The notes below the pieces were generated by a model that saw only the letters and a program-made list of their open reading frames with translations, was not told where the DNA came from and ran no database searches. The translations under genes and the position numbers were made by a program. From assembly GCA_040901765.1 (NCBI GenBank), contig JBBDYG010000094.1, positions 1 through 64,000 on the forward strand: 64,000 nucleotides of DNA, read 5' to 3'. This DNA comes from JBBDYG01 sp040901765. Its GTDB lineage: Bacteria > Planctomycetota > Planctomycetia > Pirellulales > Lacipirellulaceae. Positions 8,020 through 16,800 of this stretch are shown here, in pieces. Positions within the stretch are counted from its first letter, which is position 1. Each line of letters starts with the position of its first letter.

Positions 8020-8810
8020 GCAACGCTCCCAACAGGTGCAGCCAAAGGCTCGTTGGTCCAGTGACGCCGCGCGTAGTCAAAATCTTGCTGAGTGTCGACC
8101 TCAATGTAGCCGCCGGCCGTATCGGCGTGAGCGAATTGCTGCCCCGATTCGATCATGTCTTGCAACAATTGAATCAGGTACGCCTTCTCAAACAGCTTTG
8201 CTTCACGGAACGGCTTTCCGGAATGCAGCTCGCGGCATGCTCGGTAGTGCTCCCGCAGGCGTCTCGCGCCTTCCGCACTAAATTTTGCAATGCCGGTGTA
8301 CTCACCGTGGGCCTCTCGCTCGGGAATGTGCCGTTCGATTCGAGTGACAGCGCCGTTGCGAACCGTCACTTTTTCCGCATCGTCGGATGGATGTTCGGTG
8401 CGATCGGTATAGCGGCCCAGCCAATTGGTATCGACCGAGAGCACCATATCGCCGTGATGGGCTAACAGGCCTTGAATTACGGATGGCTTAAAGAGCACAT
8501 CCGAATAAGTGCAAACAAACGGGCCGTCCATCAGGTCTTCGGCGTAGAACAGCGAAGCGAGAATATTGTTGTGTTCCCAGGAGTCGTTGTGTCGGAAGGT
8601 GAAATTCGGATAGTCGGCACGCACCTTGTCGATCTGGTAGCCGCCGATAAAGGTGATTTGCTCGATGCCATTCTGTCGAAAGGCATCGACAGCCCAATCG
8701 AGAATCCGCCGGCCACCGACTTCAGCGAAGCACTTGGGGTGGTCGCTCGTCGTGGGCATCAGTCGCCGACCTCGTCCCGCCCCGATAATAATCGCACGCA
8801 TCGTATCCAT
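8016..8810 (-). CDS. Nucleotidyltransferase, phosphocholine cytidylyltransferase (LicC)-like
   Basis: A 264-residue protein with the nucleotidyltransferase signature at the N-terminus: MRAIIIGAGRGRRLMPTT followed by HPKCFAEVGGRRILDW, then FVCTYSDVLF carrying the metal-binding Asp. The C-terminal part has a typical GGYIEVDTQQDFDYARR. The pattern is closest to phosphocholine/ethanolamine-phosphate cytidylyltransferase-like enzymes (LicC) and sugar-phosphate relatives; the exact substrate cannot be read. A purine-rich GGAGGAC lies just upstream of ATG 8810, with a second in-frame ATG at 8801. It is the promoter-proximal gene of an overlapping two-gene operon with the MetE-like gene. An activated head group for surface polymers, to be methyl-modified or demethylated by its partner, is an inference. 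Confidence 0.75.
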   Translation of the reverse strand: MDTMRAIIIGAGRGRRLMPTTSDHPKCFAEVGGRRILDWAVDAFRQNGIEQITFIGGYQIDKVRADYPNFTFRHNDSWEHNNILASLFYAEDLMDGPFVCTYSDVLFKPSVIQGLLAHHGDMVLSVDTNWLGRYTDRTEHPSDDAEKVTVRNGAVTRIERHIPEREAHGEYTGIAKFSAEGARRLREHYRACRELHSGKPFREAKLFEKAYLIQLLQDMIESGQQFAHADTAGGYIEVDTQQDFDYARRHWTNEPLAAPVGSVA

Positions 8811-8944
8811 AGTCCTCCGCTATCGTCCGGGATCGCAAGATCGCCTGTCAGCCGCGTCCGACAGGCCGCCGAACCCGCTTAAATATGGTACACCAGGCAA
8901 GGCGCGACCAAAAGTAGCAGCCGCCTTACAGCGCCAGATCGTTT

Positions 8945-9119
8945 TTTCACCACGGAGTCACGGAGGACACGGAAATTCGCAGGTCACGGGGCGTTTATCA
9001 GTAAATTGCCATTGAGCCGTGGGCAGCACAACGTAGATCACTACAAGCCCGTTGAATCATTCCAGAAAGATACAGAAAAAGGGGGCGTCCTCCGTGTCCT
9101 CCGTGACTCCGTGGTGAAA
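8945..9119. repeat. Palindromic element, family A copy 2 with perfect 28-bp arms
   Basis: The arms at 8945-8972 and 9092-9119 are exact inverted copies over 28 bp, beginning TTTCACCACGGAGTCACG. The loop of about 119 bp shows no gene. The element fills the spacer between the nucleotidyltransferase and the convergently oriented flank of the deacetylase gene. Related copies lie at 6608-6921, 33173-33305 and 61985-62127. Confidence 0.85.
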
Positions 9120-9149
9120 CCTAGCGACGTAAAAGCGGCCCCGTTTCGG

Positions 9150-9977
9150 TCATCGAATCCGGCGCTTGCGGTCTTCAATCGCGCCGTACGGGTCGTCGGG
9201 ACCAATTCGCCAGTCGATGTACTTCTCCAAGTCGCGCAATGCGACTACATGGTATTTGCGAACGGCCAGGTAATGCATGTAGGCTTCAAACTTGTCTTGC
9301 GGCGTGTGAACCCACGGATGCGCGTTGTCTGGCACGCCGTGGAATTGCAGCACGCTAATTCGGCCGTTTTGGGCTTGTTCGGCCGCGCGAATGAAGTCTT
9401 CCAGCTCCCAGTCCGGCTTGGCGTCACCCGCAGATGGAACCAGCAAGGGATGATCGACTCCCGGCTCGTAGGCAAAGCCGCGCCCGCCCTCATAAGGGTA
9501 CTCCGGCATGCCGCCCCGTCGCGCGAAGCGGATGCCATGCTCTCGCAGAATAGGCAGCGCGCGAACATCAAATACATTCGCCGGAAACGCAAAACTGGTC
9601 GGCGCTGGAATGCCGTGCTCCCGGCACCGCTGACTAATCGCATCGACCTGCTCGGGCAACTGCTCTAGTGTCTTGGCCGTTATAGCGACATGGTCGCGCG
9701 TGTGATTGCCAATTTCAAAACCGTCCCGATGCAACTGCGCAATTTGATCCCACGTCATGTAGTCCTGTTTGTTCGTCGGAAAATCAAACCCTTCGGTGAT
9801 GAAGAAGGTGGCGCCGAATTTGTACTTCAATAAGATTGGCCGGACCACGGTGAAGTGCGAATGGACGGAATCGTCGAAGGTCAGCACGACCAGCTTTTCC
9901 GGTACTGGCTCCAGGGCAACGGCCGCGTGTGCAGACAGCCACAACAATGCGGCCAGCGCGGTGGGTCGAATGATCAT
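9150..9977 (-). CDS. Exported polysaccharide deacetylase (NodB domain)
   Basis: A 275-residue protein from ATG 9977 (MIIRPTALAALLWLSAHAAVA, a signal peptide); a TTG start 18 bp upstream is possible. The NodB homology domain begins with VVLTFDDSVHSH (the TFDD motif with catalytic base and metal Asp) and continues with FEIGNHTRDHV, the metal-binding His-x3-His motif. ISVLQFHGV near residue 210 supplies the usual late catalytic His. Family members remove N- or O-acetyl groups from polysaccharides such as chitin-like polymers or peptidoglycan, here presumably outside the cytoplasmic membrane. It has no close operon partner; the next gene upstream on the same strand begins 50 bp away. Confidence 0.85.
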   Translation of the reverse strand: MIIRPTALAALLWLSAHAAVALEPVPEKLVVLTFDDSVHSHFTVVRPILLKYKFGATFFITEGFDFPTNKQDYMTWDQIAQLHRDGFEIGNHTRDHVAITAKTLEQLPEQVDAISQRCREHGIPAPTSFAFPANVFDVRALPILREHGIRFARRGGMPEYPYEGGRGFAYEPGVDHPLLVPSAGDAKPDWELEDFIRAAEQAQNGRISVLQFHGVPDNAHPWVHTPQDKFEAYMHYLAVRKYHVVALRDLEKYIDWRIGPDDPYGAIEDRKRRIR

Positions 9978-10027
9978 TGCTTGAACCCGTTCCAACGCAA
10001 CTGGAAGAGCAAACGGCAGGACGATGG

Positions 10028-10507
10028 CTATTGATCCGACAAAGGGCTTGTCGTAGTTGTCGCGTCTTTCCCGTCGCTGGTGAGCGCCACATCCACGTGT
10101 CCGCCGGCGGGAGGGACATTGGCTCGGAGCGGCGTGTTGTTCGGATCGATATAAATCGATGAGATTCCCCCACCACCTACCGAAACGACATCCGTTGGAA
10201 CGTCGTTCTGTTTTGGACGGGACGCTGGGTAGAGATGAATCTTATAGTCGCCGGGGTGCGCCCCTTTCTGGCCGCGCACGTCCGTCAATTCGAAGCGGCC
10301 CTCTTTGTCGGTCGCACCCAGCGCGCCGCTGCCCGCGGTGTTTCCGACGGGGGCGAAATTCACGATGACCTCTGTCACCGGCTTCTGTTGCAACATGATC
10401 CGCCCCCGCACCGGAACCAGCTCCGGCTCTGCGTCGCCGCATCCAAGCAAAATAGGGATCAGTGCGATCCAACGGCAAGTATTCAGCATGGATGAATCGC
10501 CCTTCAT
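10028..10507 (-). CDS. Small lipoprotein with carboxypeptidase-regulatory-like fold
   Basis: A 159-residue protein with a lipoprotein signal (LNTCRWIALIPILLGCGD; lipobox LLGC). The mature part reads VPVRGRIMLQQKPVTEVIVNFAP, GATDKEGRFELTDVRGQKGAHPGDYKIHL: the beta-sandwich pattern of carboxypeptidase regulatory-like or transthyretin-like domains seen in many planctomycete lipoproteins. The start is either 10507 or the Met at 10489. It lies 21 bp after the DUF1559 gene on the same strand, a common planctomycete pairing, so the two are probably cotranscribed and act in the cell envelope. The molecular function is unknown. Confidence 0.75.
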   Translation of the reverse strand: MKGDSSMLNTCRWIALIPILLGCGDAEPELVPVRGRIMLQQKPVTEVIVNFAPVGNTAGSGALGATDKEGRFELTDVRGQKGAHPGDYKIHLYPASRPKQNDVPTDVVSVGGGGISSIYIDPNNTPLRANVPPAGGHVDVALTSDGKDATTTTSPLSDQ

Positions 10508-10528
10508 CAGAAGTTCAACGATTTCGCG

Positions 10529-11533
10529 TTAATCTTGAGCGATGACCTGGCCATCGGCCATGACCGCTTGTCGCTCCAAGACAACGCGACTGGTCGATTC
10601 CGATAGGAACCGCACGGAACCGTCGCCGAAAGTGAAGTTGCATCCGCCGACATGTTGGCTTCCAGCCCACGACCAACTTCCGACACGGCCCGGTATGGGC
10701 GGCGAAATCCTGTTCGGATCAGGCGGGTTGGTCCAACTGGACATCCAGATGTTGATGCCCTGCGCCGGATCGACGCCGACCTGGACCCACCCGCGATAAG
10801 CCCATGCGGGGCAGGTTCCATTCGCGTTGTCGAATGTCGTTTCGCCGAAGGCGATCGTGTTCGAGAGGCCGTCGCTGACCTGGCCTGTACGGGTGTCGCT
10901 GTTCTCACCGAACATGCGTCGCTCGCGGTCATCCGTGCGCTTCCACGCGTTGCATCGCCACTCCCAGTACTGTACTGAGAAATCGTAGTTTGTCTTCGCC
11001 GGCTGAATCCCCATGCCATCTCCAATGCCATAGTAAACATTGTCCGGCAACAACGGGTCGCCACTATCGCTGGCGCAGCGCAGCACACTGGGCGCATAGG
11101 CCGCGAGCGCGGCGTTGCCGCTGGCAATCGGATCGCCGGCGATCGGCCCGTTGGTGACGCTGGGCGACAGACAAAAATTGAACGTCGTCATCGCACTGTC
11201 GGGATCGTACTGATCGAACAGCGACGATTCCTCGAAATACGGCGATAGCAAAAGCAAACCGTTTACATTGAGCGTCGTGGGATCCGCTTGATATAGTCTT
11301 CGATTCGAACCATCGCACCAACCGTAGCTCTTCCCGGCGGGGGGAAATACTTTGTTGGTGCTCTCGAAGTTGTGCAGCGCAATGCCAAGCTGCTTCATGT
11401 TATTGCTGCACTGCGATCGGCGGGCCGCTTCGCGCGCCGCCTGCACCGCGGGAAGCAGCAGGGCCACCAGAATGCCGATGATCGCAATCACCACCAGGAG
11501 CTCGACCAAGGTGAAGCCATGTCGGTTTTTCAT
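10529..11533 (-). CDS. DUF1559 protein with type IV pilin-like N-terminal methylation motif
   Basis: A 334-residue protein. The N-terminus KNRHGFTLVELLVVIAIIGI is a textbook prepilin cleavage/methylation site followed by a hydrophobic helix. The next segment (LLPAVQAAREAARRSQCSNN, then LGIALHNFES) is the DUF1559 signature. The C-terminus has HVGGCNFTFGDGSVRFLSES, the H-x-G-G...F-x-D-G-S-V box typical of these proteins. Planctomycetes carry many such paralogues of unknown function, with pseudopilin-like export presumed. It is cotranscribed with the downstream lipoprotein gene. A second paralogue lies at 62157-63110. Confidence 0.92.
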   Translation of the reverse strand: MKNRHGFTLVELLVVIAIIGILVALLLPAVQAAREAARRSQCSNNMKQLGIALHNFESTNKVFPPAGKSYGWCDGSNRRLYQADPTTLNVNGLLLLSPYFEESSLFDQYDPDSAMTTFNFCLSPSVTNGPIAGDPIASGNAALAAYAPSVLRCASDSGDPLLPDNVYYGIGDGMGIQPAKTNYDFSVQYWEWRCNAWKRTDDRERRMFGENSDTRTGQVSDGLSNTIAFGETTFDNANGTCPAWAYRGWVQVGVDPAQGINIWMSSWTNPPDPNRISPPIPGRVGSWSWAGSQHVGGCNFTFGDGSVRFLSESTSRVVLERQAVMADGQVIAQD

Positions 11534-11652
11534 TGAAGGCCAGCTCCTTTACACCAACGCCGGGTAGAAATATCGGTTCTAAACAACTTTGGCTCAGTCG
11601 GCTCATCTGTCATAGCGAATCCGGCGCGCACTGTCAATAAATCTAGCTGCCC

Positions 11653-11690
11653 TTGACCGCCCCCGTTCCACTGTATACTATAGTGGAGAA
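11653..11690 (+). promoter_or_regulatory. Promoter with overlapping candidate operator of the CsoR-family gene
   Basis: A -35-like TTGACC (11653-11658) is followed after 15-17 bp by TATACT/TACTAT (11674-11681). The imperfect inverted repeat CCACT-9-AGTGG (11668-11686, centre TATAC) overlaps the -10 element. The AT-rich TATACTATAG next to a G/C run resembles operators of CsoR/FrmR-type repressors, so autoregulation is inferred. Confidence 0.55.
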
Positions 11691-11709
11691 CCCTAATGAG
11701 GAGCCATAA

Positions 11710-12000
11710 ATGCCTGCCAAGACCCCCCTACCAATTTACGCCGACGAATGCAGCAAAGACCTTAAACTGCGACTGAGCCGGATTGAGGGTCAGGTCCGGG
11801 GCGTGGTGCGGATGCTGGATGACCAGCGACCGTGCCCGGAGGTATTGCAGCAACTAGCCAGTGTCCAGGCGGCGCTTCGGGGGGTTACCAAGAGTGTCCT
11901 GCGTAATTACTTAGAGAAGTGCGCGACCGACGCCATTAAGAAGGGCGAAACGGGCGTTTATGATGAACTGATGGAGACAATTTACAAGTTCGTGAAGTGA
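11710..12000 (+). CDS. CsoR/FrmR-family (DUF156) metal- or sulfur-sensing repressor
   Basis: A 96-residue all-helical repressor. LKLRLSRIEGQVRGVVRMLD is the family DNA-binding and dimer helix; Cys42 (RPCPEVL) and Cys71 (YLEKC) match the two conserved thiols. In copper-sensing CsoR, a His four residues before the second Cys completes the C-H-C site; here that position is Tyr67. An additional Cys14 lies near the N-terminus. The site is therefore not a classical Cu(I) site, and a persulfide-type (CstR-like) or altered metal response is possible. A candidate operator overlaps its own promoter at 11668-11686. The Cys-rich exported peptide 50 bp downstream is probably in the same operon. Confidence 0.85.
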   Translation: MPAKTPLPIYADECSKDLKLRLSRIEGQVRGVVRMLDDQRPCPEVLQQLASVQAALRGVTKSVLRNYLEKCATDAIKKGETGVYDELMETIYKFVK

Positions 12001-12049
12001 TCAGGATACGGTATCCGGGACCAGCACGAACCACACCGAGGAGGTTATT

Positions 12050-12235
12050 ATGAACAAGTATGCTGCCGCAACCTTGGTAGCGCTTCCGGTCCTCGCGGCC
12101 AGCGGTCTGCTCTACATGCAGACCACGGCGGAAGCTAAGACCAATGAAACTCAGCAGGTTTCTGAGGCGGGCTACGTCTGTCCGGCGACGGGCGAAGTGC
12201 TGCCTTGCGAAAAGTGCTGCCCATTAAACAAGTAG
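12050..12235 (+). CDS. Small exported Cys-rich protein downstream of CsoR-like repressor
   Basis: A 61-residue protein preceded by a strong GAGGAGG ribosome-binding site. The N-terminus (MNKYAAATLVALPVLAASGL) is a signal peptide or membrane anchor. The mature C-terminus carries VCPATGEVLPCEKCCPLN, with four Cys in a C-x9-C-x2-CC array suited to binding a soft metal or to thiol chemistry. It sits between the CsoR-like gene and a strong terminator, so the two genes look like a complete operon. I infer a periplasmic metal- or sulfide-binding role. No enzyme domain is present. Confidence 0.8.
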   Translation: MNKYAAATLVALPVLAASGLLYMQTTAEAKTNETQQVSEAGYVCPATGEVLPCEKCCPLNK

Positions 12236-12242
12236 CAACGTC

Positions 12243-12272
12243 CAGCCCCAGCGGTTTCGCTGGGGCTGTTTT
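12243..12272 (+). terminator. Rho-independent terminator
   Basis: An 11-bp perfect stem CAGCCCCAGCG / CGCTGGGGCTG with a GTTT loop is followed by TTTT, directly after the Cys-rich peptide gene. Confidence 0.9.
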
Positions 12273-12304
12273 ATGCGCAATCTCAGCGATTAGCCGAATG
12301 AACG

Positions 12305-13540
12305 TCACTTCACGAGCTGATTAGGTTTCGACCAGACGACTCGCCCAATCCAGACGGTGCCGTCGGCCCCGCGGGGATGGGGCTTGGTGCCGATGATGAA
12401 CTCAGCGTCCGTCACCCACGACTCGTTAGGAGTTATCGCCGTGGTGCCGAAATTGCCGAGCATCACGCCGCGTTCCGGCAGCACGGCCTGCTCGGTCTGA
12501 CGAAGCATCGTAAGCTCATCCGCATCCACTTGAGCCACAAAGATCGGCGCGCGATTCCGCATGATATGATCGTTGTTCGCGCCACGGCGGGTATAGGCGA
12601 GGAACAGCCCCTCGCCGTGAACCAGCCAATGCGCCTGCGTGTTGTAGCTACCGAGTTCCTGTCCATCGTCGAACGTCCATGCTGTGACCGGCCCGTAGTG
12701 AAGGCCGTCCTGGCTCGTGGTGACGTATGCCCGATCATCGTTTCGCAGTGTTAAGTAATACTTGCCTTGGAAAAGAGCGAGTGACGGTTCCACAAAGCCG
12801 CGACCGCCTTCGATCGCCAGTTCGTCACCATGCCCCAGATACTTTAGTTCCTGGCCGTCAAACGAGCAGTGGAGCACCGTGGACTTGTAATCTTCTCCGG
12901 TCGGTCCCTTGAAATAGGTGGGAATCAGCAGCGTGCCGTCGCGTTGCTCAAGCCATTGCACGCAACCCGGGGCAACCAGATAGAATTTGCCGTCGGTCTC
13001 GGGCATCGCCAACATATTCCAGCCGGACCATTTGTTCGTTTGCGGATCAAACGTGGCGTAAGCACATTCATGCGAGCGAGGCTCGTTGAGGAGTTGCGCT
13101 CCTTGTGGGCTGTAGCGGAGCTTGATTCCCACGGCGAGCAATTTTCCGCTCTTGTCGTGCCAGCCGGGTGTCACATCGCAAACGGCAATCGTTTCGTCAT
13201 TGGGTCCGTCGCGCCATGCCAATTCGGGGATTTCGGTTGGTTCCGTCCACGTCCTGCCCAAGTCGTCCGATCGTAGGTAATACAGACCGGAGTAATGGTC
13301 ACTCACGCCAAGGTGCTTCTGGATCGTCATAATTACCGCCGGCTGTCCGTCCCGGCCAAACCCCGGCAGCGGGGCGACACGTGGATGAAACCAGCAGAAA
13401 TCAGGGCTGAGTTCTTGGTGAGCGACGTCGGCCCGGCTCTCGAAAGCGAGTGTCCCCGCAGCGTCTTCGGCCAATGCGGATGCGCCGTGCGAAGCGACCA
13501 AAAGCCCGGTGCAAGTGATAAACAGATATAGTCGTTGCAC
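12305..13540 (-). CDS. Exported sialidase-like (BNR/Asp-box) beta-propeller protein
   Basis: A 411-residue protein with a signal peptide (LYLFITCTGLLVASHGASA). It has a clear Asp-box near residue 92 (SDDLGRTW, S-x-D-x-G-x-x-W) and further degenerate boxes (YVTTSQDGLHYGP, WTFDDGQ). The blade-like spacing and the motif RGFVEPSLALFQGKYYLTLRND are typical of six-bladed propellers of the sialidase / exo-alpha-sialidase-like superfamily. Many planctomycete members are not true sialidases and may act on other sulfated or acetylated glycans, or have no catalysis. The canonical Arg triad cannot be assigned confidently by eye. It is monocistronic and divergent from the giant gene. Confidence 0.7.
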   Translation of the reverse strand: MQRLYLFITCTGLLVASHGASALAEDAAGTLAFESRADVAHQELSPDFCWFHPRVAPLPGFGRDGQPAVIMTIQKHLGVSDHYSGLYYLRSDDLGRTWTEPTEIPELAWRDGPNDETIAVCDVTPGWHDKSGKLLAVGIKLRYSPQGAQLLNEPRSHECAYATFDPQTNKWSGWNMLAMPETDGKFYLVAPGCVQWLEQRDGTLLIPTYFKGPTGEDYKSTVLHCSFDGQELKYLGHGDELAIEGGRGFVEPSLALFQGKYYLTLRNDDRAYVTTSQDGLHYGPVTAWTFDDGQELGSYNTQAHWLVHGEGLFLAYTRRGANNDHIMRNRAPIFVAQVDADELTMLRQTEQAVLPERGVMLGNFGTTAITPNESWVTDAEFIIGTKPHPRGADGTVWIGRVVWSKPNQLVK

Positions 13541-13800
13541 GAATTATTCCCCTCTCGTAGTCCGACGGACCCATTTACTCGTGTACCAGGTCTTGGCACA
13601 CCGCTTTACTGAAGTGTCCCAATTCGAATCGCGAGTGCAAGTCGGCTGTGGCGGTCCACCTGGTTAGCGGCTCACCGCGTGTCTAGCCAAATCTTCGTTT
13701 ATCGCCCTTAATTGCGTACTTTCCAGCCCCTGCTGCTGCTATAGTGCTGATCGACTCGAATCCACGCCTTGTGTCACCAATGGCACTGCAGGATCTCCCA

Positions 13801-16800
13801 ATGGCTCGTCAGCCGTCCCCTCGCCGGGCGAAAAAGCGGCGGCGACCGCCGAATCGGCGCTCTCAAAACGTCAGCTTCGGTCAGCCCCGCCGGATGTGGT
13901 TCGAACTGCTGGAGGACCGGATCCTGCTCGCCAGCGATCTCGATCCGGCGCTGCAGACCGTTATTAAGAACGGCGCCCCCACCGCCGGCACGCTGGTGGA
14001 TGCACTGCACGATCGAGTCTTCGATCGCGCGATCCATCGCACGCAGCCGCTAATCGGCAATGCGCTCCAGGTCAAGGATACCGCGCTCGACCAACTGAAG
14101 GCGTTGTCTGGAACGATCCAGACGGCGCTCGCCAGCCTGTCGGCACAAGCGGAGGTCACCTCGCAGAATATCGTCAGCGCGCTGACTAGCACATTAGGTT
14201 CGTTGCTCCGCGAACCGATTGTCGCGCCTCAGCTTCTGAACACCGACGGCGATCCCGAATTCGAAGAAGCACTGTACACGATCAAGCTGCGCGGCACGGT
14301 GGTCGAGCGGCCGGTGGCGTTCGCCCTGGGGTTGCCCGGCGTGATAACGACCTCCGGCGGCGAGGTGCAGGTATCGCTCGACTATGAAGCGGATTTGGTC
14401 CTTGGCTTCAGCATTACAACCGGTGTCTTTCTGGACACGGCGGCGAACACCGAATTTCGGCTCGAGCTCGACGTAACGACACCTGATTTGGCACTTACGG
14501 GTAAACTGGGGATTCTCCCCGTCGAGGCCATCAATGGGACCGGCCCGCAGACGGGCATCGACGCCACGTTTTTCGTGGACTTCGTCGACGGCCCCGATGC
14601 GGGCACGCGGCTCACCACGTCCGAAATCGCTTCCATCGGAGTCACCCCGCGGCTCGTGGGCGACGCCACGGTAAACCTGCACCTGGTGACCGATCTCGGC
14701 ACGGCGAATTTTCCCACACTGAGCGCGGACCTGAAAATAGACTGGCACGTGGATGAATCGCCCGACGTGCCACTCACTTCCTGGGGCGAGGTGCCCGAGG
14801 TGTCGTTCGAAAACGTCGGCATCGACGTGGGCAGCTTCTTCTCGCAGCTCGCACAGCCTGTATTCGATCAAATTGACCAAGCGCTGGCGCCGGTGGCGCC
14901 GGTGCTCGATCTGTTGTCGACGCCGGTGCCCGTCCTGTCGGATATCGTGGGGCGCGATGTGACTATCGCGGAGTTGGCGGCAACGGCACTTCCGTTCTTC
15001 ACGCCCAATCCAGATTTCAATGTGGACATGATCGTGGCAGTAGCGGAGTTCTACGCGCTCTACCAAGACATTAGCTCCAGCGGCGCCAGCGGGATTATGA
15101 TACTCGGCTCGTTCGACATCGACGCCGACGTGCGTACGTTGCCGTCGTTGACGGGCGTCGTCATCGACAACGTCATTCAGACGCCGATGTCGCATCCCGA
15201 CGTGGCGGAGTTTGTCGCCAGTACGCAGTCGGGGGCCTTTGGCGGCGACTTTGTCTTTCCGATCCTCGAAACGCCGCAGACCGTTTTTGACCTGTTGCTT
15301 GGGCGAGATGTTGAAATCTTTCGCCTCGACCTGCCCGTGTTGTCCGCCGGGTTTGAAGTCAGCGCCTTCTTCCCGATTTTTGGCTTTCTCGGCGTGAGAA
15401 TCGCCGGGTCGCTCGACGTGGGACTCAACCTGGGCTTCGGTTACGACTCCAGCGGCCTGCGGCAATGGTCCCAAACCAACTTCGACCCCGCTCAGGAGGA
15501 GCTCGTCTTTGATGGCTTTTTCCTGCGGGACCGAGTCGCTGGCGTCGATATTCCGGAAGCATTCGTGCAAGCCCGCATCGAAGTCACGGCGTCGGCCGAC
15601 ATCGGCATCGCCAGTGCGGGGATCGGCGGAGCGCTGATCGCCACGGTGGGGCTGAACCTGCGCGACCGCGACAACGATGGCCGCCTCCATCCGAGCGAAA
15701 TTCAGGAGAACATCCTCGAGCACGGCCCGATCTGCGGGTTATTCGAGTTTACCGGATCGCTCGATGTAGCGCTCACGGCGTATGTCGAGGTCGGGATTGG
15801 CCCCTTCTCCGCAAGTGTTTCAATTGACATTCTCACGGTTCGCTTGGTGGATTTTACCTTCGACTGCACGCAGGGCGGGCGGCCAGCCCTGGCGGAGCTT
15901 GATCCCACGACGCGAGAACTGTCGCTTTTTACCGGCCCGCTAGCGCACCGAAGATATGAGCAATTGCCAGAAGTTTTCCGTCCCGAGACCCCGGATGTCA
16001 GCGAAGTTTACATCCTGAAGAAAATCGGCGTTGACGACGAAACGGGCCTCGACATTATTCAAGTCGAGGCATTTGGCGAGCGCGAGGTCTTTGTCGGCGT
16101 CTCCAGCATCACCGCCGATGGCGGGGCCGGCAACGACATCATTCAGTTAGCGCCGACGATCACGGCCCCCGCATACCTGGAAGGGGGCGCCGGCAACGAT
16201 CGCTTGATCGCCGGTCGCGGTGGCGGGACGGTTCGCGGCGGCGCGGGTGACGATGAAATCGGTGGCTACGGCGGCGTGCTGTTCCTCTACGGCGACGAAG
16301 ATAACGACCTGATCCATGGCGGTTCTGGGGCCGATTTAATCTACGGCGGCGACGGCGACGACATCATCTTCGGAGGCGGTGAAGGCGACATCATCAGTGG
16401 CGGCTTGGGCCGAGACATCATTCACGGCAACGCCGGTAATGATTTTCTCTCCGGTAATGAAGGCGACGACGACGTCCGCGGCGACGAGGACGACGACACT
16501 CTGTTTGGCAACGAGGACAACGACTTCCTCCGCGGCGGCGAGGGGAACAACACCGTCTGGGGCGGCACCGGAAACGATTCCATTCACACCCTAAGCGGGA
16601 ATGACACGATCCACGGCGAAGCCGGAACTGATACGATCTACTCCGGCGCTGGAAATGATTTGATTTATGGCGGGGCGGACAACGACATTATCTTCGCCGA
16701 GGAGGGCGATGATACGGTTTACGGCGGCGAAGGAAATGACGACATCCACGGCGGCGACGGAGACGATATCCTGCATGGCGAAGCGGGCGACGACCTGATC

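Noticed and set aside
14194..15723. Antisense open frame of 509 codons within the giant gene
   Set aside because: It is opposite a well-supported coding frame in GC-rich DNA, has no recognisable domain and is a codon-bias shadow.
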